From Flavobacteriaceae bacterium (GTDB lineage Bacteria > Bacteroidota > Bacteroidia > Flavobacteriales > Weeksellaceae): a DNA stretch of 58,295 nucleotides. The stretch spans positions 1-58,295 of the forward strand of contig JAITMJ010000001.1 of assembly GCA_031277475.1 (NCBI GenBank), read 5' to 3'. The notes below the pieces were generated by a model. It ran no database searches, had not been told where the DNA came from, and saw only the letters and a list, made by a program, of their open reading frames with translations. Each line of letters begins with the position of its first letter. Position 1 is the stretch's first letter. Positions 26,929 to 35,530 of the stretch are shown piece by piece. Made by a program: the position numbers and the translations under genes.

Positions 26929-27465
26929 TTAATATTCCAACAAATGGTAAATTTCCGCATGGAATTGTTTGAGTTTTTCTTTCCCGTTCAAAAAATTTAA
27001 ACCGATTAAAAAACTGAATTGTGAAACAATTCCGCCTTGTTTTTGAACGAGTTTTGCAGCGGCTTCCGTAGTTCCGCCGGTGGCGAGCAAATCGTCGTGA
27101 ATTAAAATTCTTTGCCCGGGTTTCAGTTGATTTTCACGCATTTCAATTTCGGCAGTTCCGTATTCCAAATCGTATTTTTGTGAAATAAACGGCGGCGGCA
27201 ATTTTCCTTTTTTGCGAATCAAAATAAAAGGAACTCCCAAAGCAACGGCAACTGCGATTCCGAAAAGAAATCCCCGGCTTTCGATTCCGCAAACGGCATC
27301 TATTTTTCCTCTGCTGAAATTTGCCAAATCCGCAATAGTTTCCTCATATAATTGTGAATCTAAAAATATCGGCGAAATATCTTTAAACAAGATTCCCGGT
27401 TTGGGAAAATCCGGAATGCTTTGGATGGTTTTTTCTAATTTTTCGATGAGTTTGGGTGAAGCCAT
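26929..27465 (-). CDS. apt: adenine phosphoribosyltransferase
   Basis: Apt salvages adenine to AMP using PRPP. The 178-residue protein has the expected N-terminal region (IPDFPKPGILFKDISPI), the GIESRGFLFG segment and the PRPP-binding loop ILIHDDLLATGGT near residue 125. The start at 27465 gives the standard length. It is transcribed away from the small membrane protein gene and lies 83 bp downstream of the lipoprotein gene on the same strand. Confidence 0.96.
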   Translation of the reverse strand: MASPKLIEKLEKTIQSIPDFPKPGILFKDISPIFLDSQLYEETIADLANFSRGKIDAVCGIESRGFLFGIAVAVALGVPFILIRKKGKLPPPFISQKYDLEYGTAEIEMRENQLKPGQRILIHDDLLATGGTTEAAAKLVQKQGGIVSQFSFLIGLNFLNGKEKLKQFHAEIYHLLEY

Positions 27466-27548
27466 AATTTTGATAATGAGGTTGGATAATTAGATAATTT
27501 GGTAATAAAAAGTAATTTATAACGCAATTAAAAGCAAAAAGCCGGTCG

Positions 27549-28646
27549 CTAATTAACTTTATAACTCGAAATTTTCCATTCACCGTTGATGTTTTTTAAT
27601 CCGAAACTTACAGATAATGAAACCGTTTCACCATTTTTATTGGTTACGTCGTAAACGGCATCCACCGTTGCGGAATTTTCCGAAGCGTTTTTCGTGGAAA
27701 TATTTTTTACGTTTAGATTTTTCACGCCGCCAAAACCCGAAGTCGGATTTGCGAAATTGTCGTAAGAACCCCAACTCGGATTTGCCGATGAATTGTACGC
27801 CGCTCTTAAATTTTGAGCATTGAGATGATTTAAAAATTTTGAAACCGTAGATTTCGGATTATTTTCAGTGGGCGGATTTTCAGGGTTTTCAAGATTTTCG
27901 GTTTCTGTGGAAACGGAAAGTGCTTTCGGATTTACGGCAATTCCGATTTTTGACATTTTATGATTTTTCTTTGTTGTTTTTACGGAAATCGTAATGTCAA
28001 TTTTATCATCCGTAATTTTTTCTGCCGGAAGCGATGCGAATTTTAAATTAAATCCTCGAAAATTGCTGTCTTGCATAATGTTTTTTGAGGTTAAAAGTTT
28101 TTCTCCGCCACTGAAAACTTCCAAAACGGCTTCCAAAGTGGCTCCGCTAAACACCATCGGATTTCCGGAATCGTCCGTCAATTTTGGAATGATTTGAATT
28201 TCCTTAACACCGATTAAACTGTCCGAAATTCCCGATTTCACAATGATTTCCAACGCATTTGCATTCACATCATTCGGGTCGGTTTCTTTTGCGGTTTCAT
28301 CGTCAAAAATATTCATTTCGCCGAGGGAAGGCGGATCTGTACTTCTCCATTCGACTTCATTTTTTTTTGCGGTTTCATCGGCTAAAGCAAAAATTTCATC
28401 AACTTTTTTTCCGTTCAAAAGTTTTCCCAAAGCCTTCATTCTATCGGCATCGCTTTCCGCTTCGACGCCGAAAGTTTTCAAAACGTAAAGCGCTTCGTTG
28501 AATTTTATTTGTTTTATGGTTGGCAAATTTGACGTCATATCGTTGATGCTGGATTGAAAAGTTTTCGCATCAGTGCCGTCCACAGCCTCTTTTTTACAGG
28601 AAACGAGTAGGAATAAAATTGCGAAAATAAAACTGAATTTTTTCAT
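27549..28646 (-). CDS. hypothetical lipoprotein
   Basis: This 365-residue protein has a lipoprotein signal peptide (FLLVSCKKEA, Cys at residue 17), an N-terminal helical part with a sequence related to calculation of residues in DUF6694-like lipoproteins (QSSINDMTSNLPTIKQIKFNEAL), a beta region, a linker rich in Asn, Pro and Glu (residues 255-275) and a C-terminal NTF2-like or DUF4878-like domain (SWGSYDNFAN...GEWKISSYKVN). The DUF6694 link is tentative. It is transcribed divergently from the Fur gene, with a TAAATTTG box at 28663-28670. Confidence 0.7.
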   Translation of the reverse strand: MKKFSFIFAILFLLVSCKKEAVDGTDAKTFQSSINDMTSNLPTIKQIKFNEALYVLKTFGVEAESDADRMKALGKLLNGKKVDEIFALADETAKKNEVEWRSTDPPSLGEMNIFDDETAKETDPNDVNANALEIIVKSGISDSLIGVKEIQIIPKLTDDSGNPMVFSGATLEAVLEVFSGGEKLLTSKNIMQDSNFRGFNLKFASLPAEKITDDKIDITISVKTTKKNHKMSKIGIAVNPKALSVSTETENLENPENPPTENNPKSTVSKFLNHLNAQNLRAAYNSSANPSWGSYDNFANPTSGFGGVKNLNVKNISTKNASENSATVDAVYDVTNKNGETVSLSVSFGLKNINGEWKISSYKVN

Positions 28647-28662
28647 AAAAAAAGTATTTGTA

Positions 28663-28670
28663 CAAATTTA
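28663..28670 (-). promoter_or_regulatory. -7 box of the lipoprotein gene
   Basis: On the minus strand this reads TAAATTTG, 16 nt upstream of the ATG at 28646. It is part of the divergent promoter region shared with the Fur-family gene. Confidence 0.45.
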
Positions 28671-28719
28671 AAAAAGTATTTTGAGATATGAGTTTCTAAT
28701 TTTATAACTTAAAAAAAAG

Positions 28720-28741
28720 TAAATTTGTGAACAATTTTCAC
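28720..28741 (+). promoter_or_regulatory. -7 box and palindrome upstream of the Fur-family gene
   Basis: TAAATTTG at 28720-28727 matches TAnnTTTG. It runs directly into a palindrome with arms GTGAA and TTCAC (28727-28741) just before the ATG at 28743. The palindrome could be an autoregulatory site, but it does not match the classical Fur box well. Confidence 0.4.
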
Positions 28742-28742
28742 C

Positions 28743-29216
28743 ATGGAAATCACACGGAAAAAGAAAAATATCGACGTTATAAAAGAAGTTCTGAAGCAAT
28801 ATATTCGGGATAAAAATTTCCGAAATACACCGGAGAGATACACCATTTTGGAAGAAATTTACAATATGGATCAGCATTTCAACGTGGAAGACCTGTATTT
28901 GCTGATGAATGAAAAAAACTATCACGTTTCCAAAGCAACGGTTTACAACACGATTGATATTTTTTTGGATGCCGGTTTGATTCGCAAACATCAATTCGGA
29001 GAAAAAACCGGATCGCCGTCTTTTTACGAAAAATCGTATTTTGATAAACAGCACGACCATTTGGTGATTTACAAAAAGAAATCAGACAAAGAAATCGAAG
29101 AAATTATTGAATTTTGCGACCCCCGAATTCAGGGCATAAAAGAAGCTATCGAAAATGCTTTCAATGTCAATATTGATTCACATTCTTTGTATTTCTACGG
29201 AACGAAAAAAGCATAG
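28743..29216 (+). CDS. Fur-family transcriptional regulator
   Basis: This 157-residue protein has the Fur winged-helix domain (residues 25-90; RNTPERYTILEEIYN and SKATVYNTIDIFLDAGLI, the DNA-recognition helix) and a C-terminal dimerisation domain with HDHLVIYKK and EIIEFCDPRI. Metal-binding histidines are visible, but the two CxxC pairs that bind structural zinc in many Fur proteins are missing, a feature I associate with flavobacterial Fur. It likely controls iron uptake or a related metal response. The promoter at 28720 is shared across a divergent region with a lipoprotein gene. Confidence 0.9.
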   Translation: MEITRKKKNIDVIKEVLKQYIRDKNFRNTPERYTILEEIYNMDQHFNVEDLYLLMNEKNYHVSKATVYNTIDIFLDAGLIRKHQFGEKTGSPSFYEKSYFDKQHDHLVIYKKKSDKEIEEIIEFCDPRIQGIKEAIENAFNVNIDSHSLYFYGTKKA

Positions 29217-29254
29217 AAATTTTATTTTTAAATGCTTAAATCTTTAAATAAAAA

Positions 29255-31018
29255 GTGAACACATTATACAAAATAATATTAATCATCATTTTCCACATTT
29301 TCGGAACAGGGATTTTGTTTTCGCAAATCAGCATAAAACCAAAAGATTCGTTGGTGAAAGATCCGTATTTTGATAAAGTGCCACCGAATTACGAGCAGCA
29401 ACAAAGCGAAAAAGTAAAACTCATTCACTCGGATTTTGCAGGCGTGAAACCGGAAAAATACAACGGAAATTTCTATTTCGAGGGAAATGTGAAATTTTCT
29501 CATCAAGGTTCTGTGATTACCGCCGATGAAGTGGTGGTTTATCAGGAAGAAAATTTTGTGAAAGCCTACGGAAACGTGAAACTTGAAAATGCGGACGGCT
29601 CCGTCATCACTTCCGAAGAAATGGAATACGACGGAAATTCCGAGCGCGGCGTAGCCCGAAAAAATGTAACGCTCACCGATCCGAAACAAACCATAAAAAC
29701 CGAAACGCTGTACTACGACCGATTGTCTGACCAAGCGTATTTCGATACGGGCGGAACGATTTATACCGACCAAAGTGTAACTTATTCAAAAACAGGAACT
29801 TACTATATCGCTTCGAAAATTGTGGACATCGCCGGAAATGTGAAAATAGACGACAGCCAATACATTTTGGAGGGTGAAAAAATTTCTCAAAATCAGTTGA
29901 CAAACGTGGCAATTTTCTCGGGACCGACCACAATTACCAGCAAAAAAAACGCCGAACACAGCGTTTATACGGAAGGCGGTTCATACAATCAAAATACAAA
30001 AGAGGTTTTTCTCGACAAAAATTCCGTGATTTATTACAACGGAAAAATTCTGACAGGCGATAAAATGTATTCCAACCAAATCACCGGATTTTCAAAAGCC
30101 ACCGGAAATGTTCTGCTCCGCGATCCGAAAGAAAAACGCTTCATAAAAGGCGGCTACGGCGAAGTTTATGAAAAAAAAGATTCTGCGATAATCACCGACC
30201 AACCGCTCGCCGTGAAAATTTTGGAAAAAGATTCCGTCTATTTTTCAGCAGAGAAAATTTTGTCTTACCAAAGAGCCGATTCTGCCGATGCTAAAATTAA
30301 AAAAAGTTTCATGAGAGCCTTTAAAAAAGCCAGAATGTTCAAAACCAACGTTCAAGCGAGAGGCGATTCTTTGAGTTTTGACGAAACCGACGGCATCCTT
30401 CACCTGTTCACCAATCCGATTTTGTGGAGCGGCGAAAAACAAATTACCGGAGATAAAATCGAAGCCTATTTCAATACCGAAAAAGAAAATATAGATTCGC
30501 TGAAAGTTATCGGAAATGCTTTTGCCATCAGCAAAGCGGATTCTTTAAATTTAAAAGATGAATTTCACCAAGTGAAAGGAAGATTGATGACGGTTTATTA
30601 TAAAAATAATGAAATTAACATCGCAAAAGTGATTGGAAATGCGCAGGCAATCACCTATGCAGACGACCAAAACCAAAAAACCAAACAAACCGAAAGAATC
30701 GGCGTTGCGCTTTCCGTTTGCGGCATGATTGAAGCACTTTTTGAAGAGCGCAAAATTCAGATTTTGGAATGCAATATTGCTTCCAATACAGACATTTATC
30801 CGATGAGCAAAATCTCGAAAGAACAGCGTTTTTTCACGGATTTTAATTGGAACACAAAAGACCGGATTCGGAAATGGCAGGATATTTTTCTCGACACGCC
30901 GAATTATGAAGAAATAAAATACGAATCGGACGATGCACTTTTTAACCGCGCTCAAAAAGCCATCAACGATGCCAAAGCCGCCGAAGAAGCCAAAAAACCG
31001 AAGCGCGTGAGAAAATGA
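29255..31018 (+). CDS. OstA/LptA-like LPS transport protein
   Basis: This 587-residue protein has a signal peptide (about residues 1-24, FHIFGTGILFSQ) and several OstA-type beta repeats, for example KYNGNFYFEGNVKFSHQGSVITADEV and QKTKQTERIG, which form the beta-jellyroll bridge that carries LPS across the periplasm. The GTG at 29255 is the first start after an in-frame stop at 29249. The C terminus is lysine- and alanine-rich (AAEEAKKPKRVRK). It lies 38 bp after the Fur-family gene on the same strand, so the two may be co-transcribed. Confidence 0.82.
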   Translation: MNTLYKIILIIIFHIFGTGILFSQISIKPKDSLVKDPYFDKVPPNYEQQQSEKVKLIHSDFAGVKPEKYNGNFYFEGNVKFSHQGSVITADEVVVYQEENFVKAYGNVKLENADGSVITSEEMEYDGNSERGVARKNVTLTDPKQTIKTETLYYDRLSDQAYFDTGGTIYTDQSVTYSKTGTYYIASKIVDIAGNVKIDDSQYILEGEKISQNQLTNVAIFSGPTTITSKKNAEHSVYTEGGSYNQNTKEVFLDKNSVIYYNGKILTGDKMYSNQITGFSKATGNVLLRDPKEKRFIKGGYGEVYEKKDSAIITDQPLAVKILEKDSVYFSAEKILSYQRADSADAKIKKSFMRAFKKARMFKTNVQARGDSLSFDETDGILHLFTNPILWSGEKQITGDKIEAYFNTEKENIDSLKVIGNAFAISKADSLNLKDEFHQVKGRLMTVYYKNNEINIAKVIGNAQAITYADDQNQKTKQTERIGVALSVCGMIEALFEERKIQILECNIASNTDIYPMSKISKEQRFFTDFNWNTKDRIRKWQDIFLDTPNYEEIKYESDDALFNRAQKAINDAKAAEEAKKPKRVRK

Positions 31019-31116
31019 TTTTCTTTCTCTCTTCACTCAAATTCATTCGGTCCGCACGAAAATTGAAAAACCGCAAACAATCAGTAACCTGTAATAATTT
31101 CTGAATTAAAAAAAAC

Positions 31117-31148
31117 TTGCCCAAATAAAATATTTTATTTTATCTTTG
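31117..31148 (+). promoter_or_regulatory. promoter of the tetR gene
   Basis: TTG (31117-31119), 21 nt spacing, then TATCTTTG (31141-31148) is one of the best Bacteroidota-type promoters in the window. The predicted start site lies just before the palindromic operator at 31160. Confidence 0.65.
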
Positions 31149-31159
31149 CACCCGATTTG

Positions 31160-31182
31160 ACAATTTTGTTAAACAAGATTGT
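31160..31182. promoter_or_regulatory. palindromic candidate TetR operator
   Basis: A 23-bp palindrome consists of two 11-bp half sites, ACAATTTTGTT and its inverted partner AACAAGATTGT, around a central A; 10 of 11 positions are symmetric. It lies 12 nt downstream of the -7 box and 22 nt before the tetR start codon, a position where a bound repressor would block transcription of its own operon. Confidence 0.55.
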
Positions 31183-31204
31183 TATACATAAAAATTAAAC
31201 ACCC

Positions 31205-31849
31205 GTGTCAGCAACAAAAAATGATAAAGCAACGGAAGATTTGATAAAATCAACGGCGAAACGCTTGTTTTTCGGCGAAGGAAAATTCAATGCGACAACG
31301 CAAGAAATCGCCGATGAAGTGGGAATAAACCGCACGTTAATCCATTATTATTTTCGCTCGCGGGAAAATCTTTTCAACATTGTTTTTGAGGAAATTTGGC
31401 TGAACGAAGACCGAAAATCGAAAGACATTCTCTGCTCGGATTTGTCTTTTAAAGAAAAATGCGAAAAATACATTGATTATTCCATCAATCTCGCCTTGAA
31501 ATATCCGTATTTGTACACCTATTTGAACACACATTACGGAAAAAATGCCAAAAATATGGAAGAACGTGAAGAAATTTTCTCGCAGTTTTTCGCGCAATAC
31601 GAGCAGGAAATACAAAACAAACACATCGCCGACATCAAACCGATACAATTTCTGCTGAACCTGACATCGCTGGTTTCGCTGCCGATTATGATGAGACCGA
31701 TGTTTCAAGAAATTTTAAACCTGAACAACAAAGAATACGAAAAAATATTAAAAGAAAGAAAACAGATTATTATGGGGATGATTTTTAAAGCCCCCTATCC
31801 CCCAAATCGAAGATTCGCCGATTCCATTGAAAACAATAGAAATGAATGA
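31205..31849 (+). CDS. TetR/AcrR-family transcriptional regulator
   Basis: This 214-residue regulator has an N-terminal helix-turn-helix (residues 10-55; FNATTQEIADEVGINRTLIHYYF) and a ligand-binding helical domain. It uses a GTG start at 31205; an in-frame stop at 31196 rules out a longer form. It heads an RND efflux locus, as is usual for local repressors of such pumps. The last 20 or so residues (APYPPNRRFADSIENNRNE) are encoded by a dispersed repeat that also occurs near 22880, so the native tail was probably replaced or extended by repeat insertion. Confidence 0.9.
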   Translation: MSATKNDKATEDLIKSTAKRLFFGEGKFNATTQEIADEVGINRTLIHYYFRSRENLFNIVFEEIWLNEDRKSKDILCSDLSFKEKCEKYIDYSINLALKYPYLYTYLNTHYGKNAKNMEEREEIFSQFFAQYEQEIQNKHIADIKPIQFLLNLTSLVSLPIMMRPMFQEILNLNNKEYEKILKERKQIIMGMIFKAPYPPNRRFADSIENNRNE

Positions 31850-31954
31850 GGCAAAGGGGGCAAATGTCTGAACTATGATTGATTTGATTTTATTGAGGTT
31901 TAACACTTTGACAAAGTTGAAAATCTTTGACAAAGTTTGAAAAAACAAAAACTT

Positions 31955-33250
31955 ATGAAAAAATTAATAATTCTGCTTTTATCGGCAATCCCGTTATTAA
32001 GTTTCGGGCAAAAAATATTTACCGAAGATGTGAATAATTTTTGGAATGCCTACGATAAAATCGTTTTGGAAAAAGATTCATTAAAACAATTGGATTTAAT
32101 TAAAAATTTATACATCAACAAAGGAACGTCGGGTTTGGAGGGAATTATGAGAGCGAGAAGATATTCTGCGGAAGAATACGTTTATGCCATTAATCATTAT
32201 CCGAAATTTTGGCAATCGGTTCGAAATAATACTTTAAAATCAAAAGAAATTTCAAAGGAATTGGTGGGTGGAATAGAAAAATTAAAAGAAATTTATCCGA
32301 ATTTGAAACCCGTAAACATCTATTTTGAAATCGGCATTTTACGAACACCCGGAACTGCAATTGACGGAATGGCTGTAATCGGAAGCGAAGTTGCATTAAC
32401 GAACAAATCCGTAATCACAAGCGAATTTGACAACGTTTATCCTTATTTGAGAACCTTTTTTGATACGAATCCCATCAAAGATGTTGTGTTTTTGAATGTT
32501 CACGAATATGTTCACACACAACAAAATTTGCCTGTGGATAATTTGCTTTCTTATGTAATTTATGAAGGCGTTGCGGAATTTGTTGCGGTTAAAGCGTTGG
32601 AAATTTCGTCGCCAAATCCGCAGATTGAGTTCGGAAAAAATAATGCCGAAAAAATCAAATTAAGATTTGAAGAAGAAATGTTTTATATCAATAATCGCGG
32701 TAAATGGCTTTGGAGTAATGATTCTAATGAATTTGGAATGAGAGATTTGGGATATTACGTTGGCTATCAAATGTGTGAAAATTTTTATGAGCAGGCAGAA
32801 AACAAAAAAGGGGCAATCAAAACAATGATTGAATTGGATTACACCAATGATTCTGAAATTGACGATTTCGTAAAAAAATCGAATTATTTTTTGAAATCGC
32901 TCGACGAATTGTATCAAAATTTTGAGGCGAAACGCCCAACCGTAATCGGGATAAAACAATTTGAAAACAACAGTAAAAATGTCAGTCCGAACATAAAAGA
33001 AATAACGGTAGAATTTTCGGAACCTTTGAACGGACGTAGTACAGGCGTGGATTTTGGAGATTTGGGACAAGACGCTTTTCCTAAAAATGACGTAACGAAA
33101 AGATTTTGGTCAGAAGACCGTAAATCGTGGACTATTTCTGTGGATTTAGAACCAAATAAAAAATACCAAATACTGATTTCAAATAATTTTAGAACTGAAA
33201 ACGGCACTCCTTTAAAAGCATTTTTAATTGAATTTGAAACCGGAAATTAA
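31955..33250 (+). CDS. secreted HExxH metallopeptidase-like protein with C-terminal Ig-like domain
   Basis: This 431-residue protein has a signal peptide (MKKLIILLLSAIPLLSFGQ), a catalytic-looking region with HEYVH (in VFLNVHEYVHTQQN, about residue 190) and a downstream glutamate segment (YEGVAEFVAVKAL), a pattern like gluzincin or DUF2268 peptidases. Residues 330-431 form an Ig-like domain (ITVEFSEPLNG...TISVDLEPNKKYQILIS). The ATG at 31955 is preferred over a TTG at 31937. It lies between tetR and tolC but is unrelated to efflux and looks inserted. Upstream sits a doubled TTTGACAAAGTT motif. Confidence 0.75.
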   Translation: MKKLIILLLSAIPLLSFGQKIFTEDVNNFWNAYDKIVLEKDSLKQLDLIKNLYINKGTSGLEGIMRARRYSAEEYVYAINHYPKFWQSVRNNTLKSKEISKELVGGIEKLKEIYPNLKPVNIYFEIGILRTPGTAIDGMAVIGSEVALTNKSVITSEFDNVYPYLRTFFDTNPIKDVVFLNVHEYVHTQQNLPVDNLLSYVIYEGVAEFVAVKALEISSPNPQIEFGKNNAEKIKLRFEEEMFYINNRGKWLWSNDSNEFGMRDLGYYVGYQMCENFYEQAENKKGAIKTMIELDYTNDSEIDDFVKKSNYFLKSLDELYQNFEAKRPTVIGIKQFENNSKNVSPNIKEITVEFSEPLNGRSTGVDFGDLGQDAFPKNDVTKRFWSEDRKSWTISVDLEPNKKYQILISNNFRTENGTPLKAFLIEFETGN

Positions 33251-33270
33251 TGGAAAATAGCCGTAACACC

Positions 33271-33331
33271 TACTTTGACAAAGTTTGATCCTGAATTAAA
33301 TTCAGGATTTGTCAAAGTTTGAAAGAAAAAT
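33271..33331. repeat. nested inverted repeats before the 33476 gene
   Basis: TTTGACAAAGTTTGA and GTCAAAGTTTGA flank an inner palindrome ATCCTGAATT...AATTCAGGAT (33288-33309). The inner palindrome also occurs near 26374-26397. The arrangement looks like one repeat inserted within another. Confidence 0.6.
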
Positions 33332-33365
33332 AAGGGATTTCGGGGTCAAGCCCGCAATGACGACA

Positions 33366-33450
33366 GTCCGTAGGACTGAATGTGAATAACCGCAGGCGCA
33401 AGCCTGTGGAAAAAATAAGAACAACGAAAATCCGCTCGGAGAGCGGTACA
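33366..33450 (+). repeat. 85-nt three-hairpin repeat, copy 1
   Basis: The copy starts GTCCGTAGGAC, contains arms CCGCAGGC/GCCTGTGG and CCGCTC/GAGCGG, and ends 25 nt before the ATG of the small secreted protein at 33476. The same unit recurs upstream of 35531, 37135 and 39379. Confidence 0.8.
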
Positions 33451-33475
33451 ATTATAACAAAAGCAAAAAAAAATT

Positions 33476-33985
33476 ATGAATAAAATTAAATTCTTACTAT
33501 GCTTTTTGACGATTTTAATCTCGAAAATTTGTTTCGCACAAAATGGCATTGAATATAGAGGGGCTTTCACTTTAAAATTGACCGTTGATAGTTTAAAATT
33601 TTATGAACAAGACGTTTCATATTCCAAATATTTTGTAAAAGATAATGTTTTGCAAATTTATCCCGGAGAGCATTTATTTATTGAAGCCGACGTTGTGGGA
33701 AACGAAATAAAATCAATGAAAGTTGTAAAGGAAAATCTAAATCCGTCAAAAACCATCGAGTTGGAATTCCATCAAGAAACCAATGACAGAAACCACGAAA
33801 GAATGATTTTAAAAGTCAGCAATCCATTTGATAAAGAACTTAATTATGATGCGATGATGTTTGTTGTCGGAATGAGTAGTTGGATGAAAACAAGTATAAT
33901 CCCGATTCCTCCCAAATTAATGAACTTTGAATTATGGAACGATGTAATTATAACATTGGTTCTGGATAATTGGAGATTAAAATAA
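33476..33985 (+). CDS. small secreted hypothetical protein
   Basis: This 169-residue protein has a signal peptide (cleaved near SKICFAQ) and a beta-rich body ending in DVIITLVLDNWRLK. I recognise it only as a conserved hypothetical type found scattered in several phyla. There is no enzymatic motif. It is preceded by copy 1 of the 85-nt repeat and is followed 62 bp later by tolC, so it may be transcribed with the efflux genes without belonging to them. Confidence 0.65.
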   Translation: MNKIKFLLCFLTILISKICFAQNGIEYRGAFTLKLTVDSLKFYEQDVSYSKYFVKDNVLQIYPGEHLFIEADVVGNEIKSMKVVKENLNPSKTIELEFHQETNDRNHERMILKVSNPFDKELNYDAMMFVVGMSSWMKTSIIPIPPKLMNFELWNDVIITLVLDNWRLK

Positions 33986-34047
33986 TAATATTAAAACTCC
34001 AAAAAACCTTTAAACCTTTAAATCATAAAATACATTAATATAAAAAA

Positions 34048-35352
34048 ATGAAACTTATAACATATTTAGCAATTTGCACCTTCTCCGTTTCAGCGTTGCA
34101 AGCGCAAGAAAATCAAATGCTTACGTTGAAAGACGCGATAGATTTTGCGTTGCAAAACAAAGCCGATTCCAAAAAGGCAAAATTGGATGTTGAAAACGCG
34201 GAATATCAAATTGCGCAAGTGCGTTCCGCCGTTTATCCGGCGATAAATGCGAGCGGACAACTCGGCTACAACCCGATTTTGCAGCAAACCTACATCGAAG
34301 GTTTCGGTGCGATTGCGATGGGACAAACGTGGAACACCGCCGCCGCCGTTCAAATTCAGCAAAACCTTTTCAATCAGCAGGTTTTCACAGGTTTGAAAGC
34401 CGCAAAAACCACACGCGAATTTTATCAACTCAATTCCGAACTCACAGACGAGCAAGTGATTGAACGTGTGGCAACGGCTTATTACAACGTGTTTGTCGCG
34501 AAAAAGCAACTCAACACCATCGACAGCAGTTATGTTTTCACCGAAAAAACGCGGAATATTATTAAAAGCCTGTTCGACAATGGTTTAGCGAAAAAAATCG
34601 ACCTCGACCGCGTCAATGTTTCCCTCGTGAATATTCAATCTACGCAGCAACAACTCGCCAATGCCGTAAATCTGCAGGAAAACGCACTGAAATTTTATAT
34701 CGGAATGCAGATTTCGCAACAAATCACGCTTTCCGATGAGGATTTTGAAATCAATAAATATTTGTTAAACGATTCTGTGGAAGTGGAAAATCTCACCCAA
34801 ATGAAAGTTTTGGAAAAGCAACATCAACTTTTGGAACTCCAGAAAGAAACCGTGAAAGCCCGATTTTATCCCACACTTGCGCTGACGGGAACTTACGCCT
34901 ACGTTGGTTTGGGAAATAAATTTCCGTTGAGCAGCGGCACATATTGGTCGGATTACGCCACGATTGGTCTCAGTTTGAACATTCCGATTTTCAACGGATT
35001 TGCTATAAAGTCCGATGTACAAATGGCTGACATTGGTTTGCGAAAACTGCAACAAGATATTGACGATTCCAAACTCGGTTTGCAATTGGACTATCAAAAT
35101 GCAAAAGCGCAAATTGAAAACAACCTTTCGGTGATTGATTATCAGAAGAAAAACGTGGAATTGGCGCAGGAAGTGGTCGGCAATACGCAAAATAATTATA
35201 TGCAAGGTTTATCAAATCTGACGGATTTATTAGATGCCGAAAATGCTTTGGTTCAAGCAAAAAACAATTATTCCAACGCGGTTTTGCAATACAAACTCGC
35301 TGAGGTTCAGTTGCTTAAATCGAAAGGGGAACTTTTGAGGTTGAAAGAGTGA
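34048..35352 (+). CDS. TolC-family outer-membrane efflux protein
   Basis: This 434-residue protein has a signal peptide (cleaved near ALQAQE) and two OEP repeats of long alternating helices, for example DAIDFALQNKADSKKAKLDVENAEYQIAQVRSAVYPAI read in parts (DAIDFALQNK, AEYQIAQVRSAVYPAI) and the later NYMQGLSNLTDLLDAENALV. It forms the outer-membrane exit duct of the tripartite pump with the HlyD-like adaptor at 37906 and the RND pump at 39827. In a normal locus these would be adjacent; here accessory genes lie between them. Confidence 0.93.
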   Translation: MKLITYLAICTFSVSALQAQENQMLTLKDAIDFALQNKADSKKAKLDVENAEYQIAQVRSAVYPAINASGQLGYNPILQQTYIEGFGAIAMGQTWNTAAAVQIQQNLFNQQVFTGLKAAKTTREFYQLNSELTDEQVIERVATAYYNVFVAKKQLNTIDSSYVFTEKTRNIIKSLFDNGLAKKIDLDRVNVSLVNIQSTQQQLANAVNLQENALKFYIGMQISQQITLSDEDFEINKYLLNDSVEVENLTQMKVLEKQHQLLELQKETVKARFYPTLALTGTYAYVGLGNKFPLSSGTYWSDYATIGLSLNIPIFNGFAIKSDVQMADIGLRKLQQDIDDSKLGLQLDYQNAKAQIENNLSVIDYQKKNVELAQEVVGNTQNNYMQGLSNLTDLLDAENALVQAKNNYSNAVLQYKLAEVQLLKSKGELLRLKE

Positions 35353-35355
35353 AAT

Positions 35356-35382
35356 GCCCCCTGTCCCCCAAAGGGGGAACAA
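35356..35382. repeat. CCCCC/GGGGG hairpin repeat after tolC
   Basis: GCCCCCTGTCCCCC pairs with the GGGGG downstream. The same family recurs at 23163-23195, 35568-35599 (inside a coding sequence) and about 39752-39811. Confidence 0.55.
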
Positions 35383-35427
35383 TGGTAAAATTGAACATTG
35401 AATTTTTTGAACATTGAATTTTAAAAA

Positions 35428-35512
35428 GTCCGTAGGACTGAATGTGAATAACCGCAGGCGCAAGCCTGTGGAAAAAATAAGACCCCAAAAAATCCGCTCG
35501 TAGAGCGGTACA
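35428..35512 (+). repeat. 85-nt three-hairpin repeat, copy 2
   Basis: Same three stems as copy 1. The third hairpin has loop GTA instead of GGA between CCGCTC and GAGCGG. It ends 18 nt before the LRR gene start at 35531 and is preceded by two TTGAACATTGAATTTT-like units. Confidence 0.8.
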
Positions 35513-35530
35513 AAAAAAGAAAGCAAAAAA

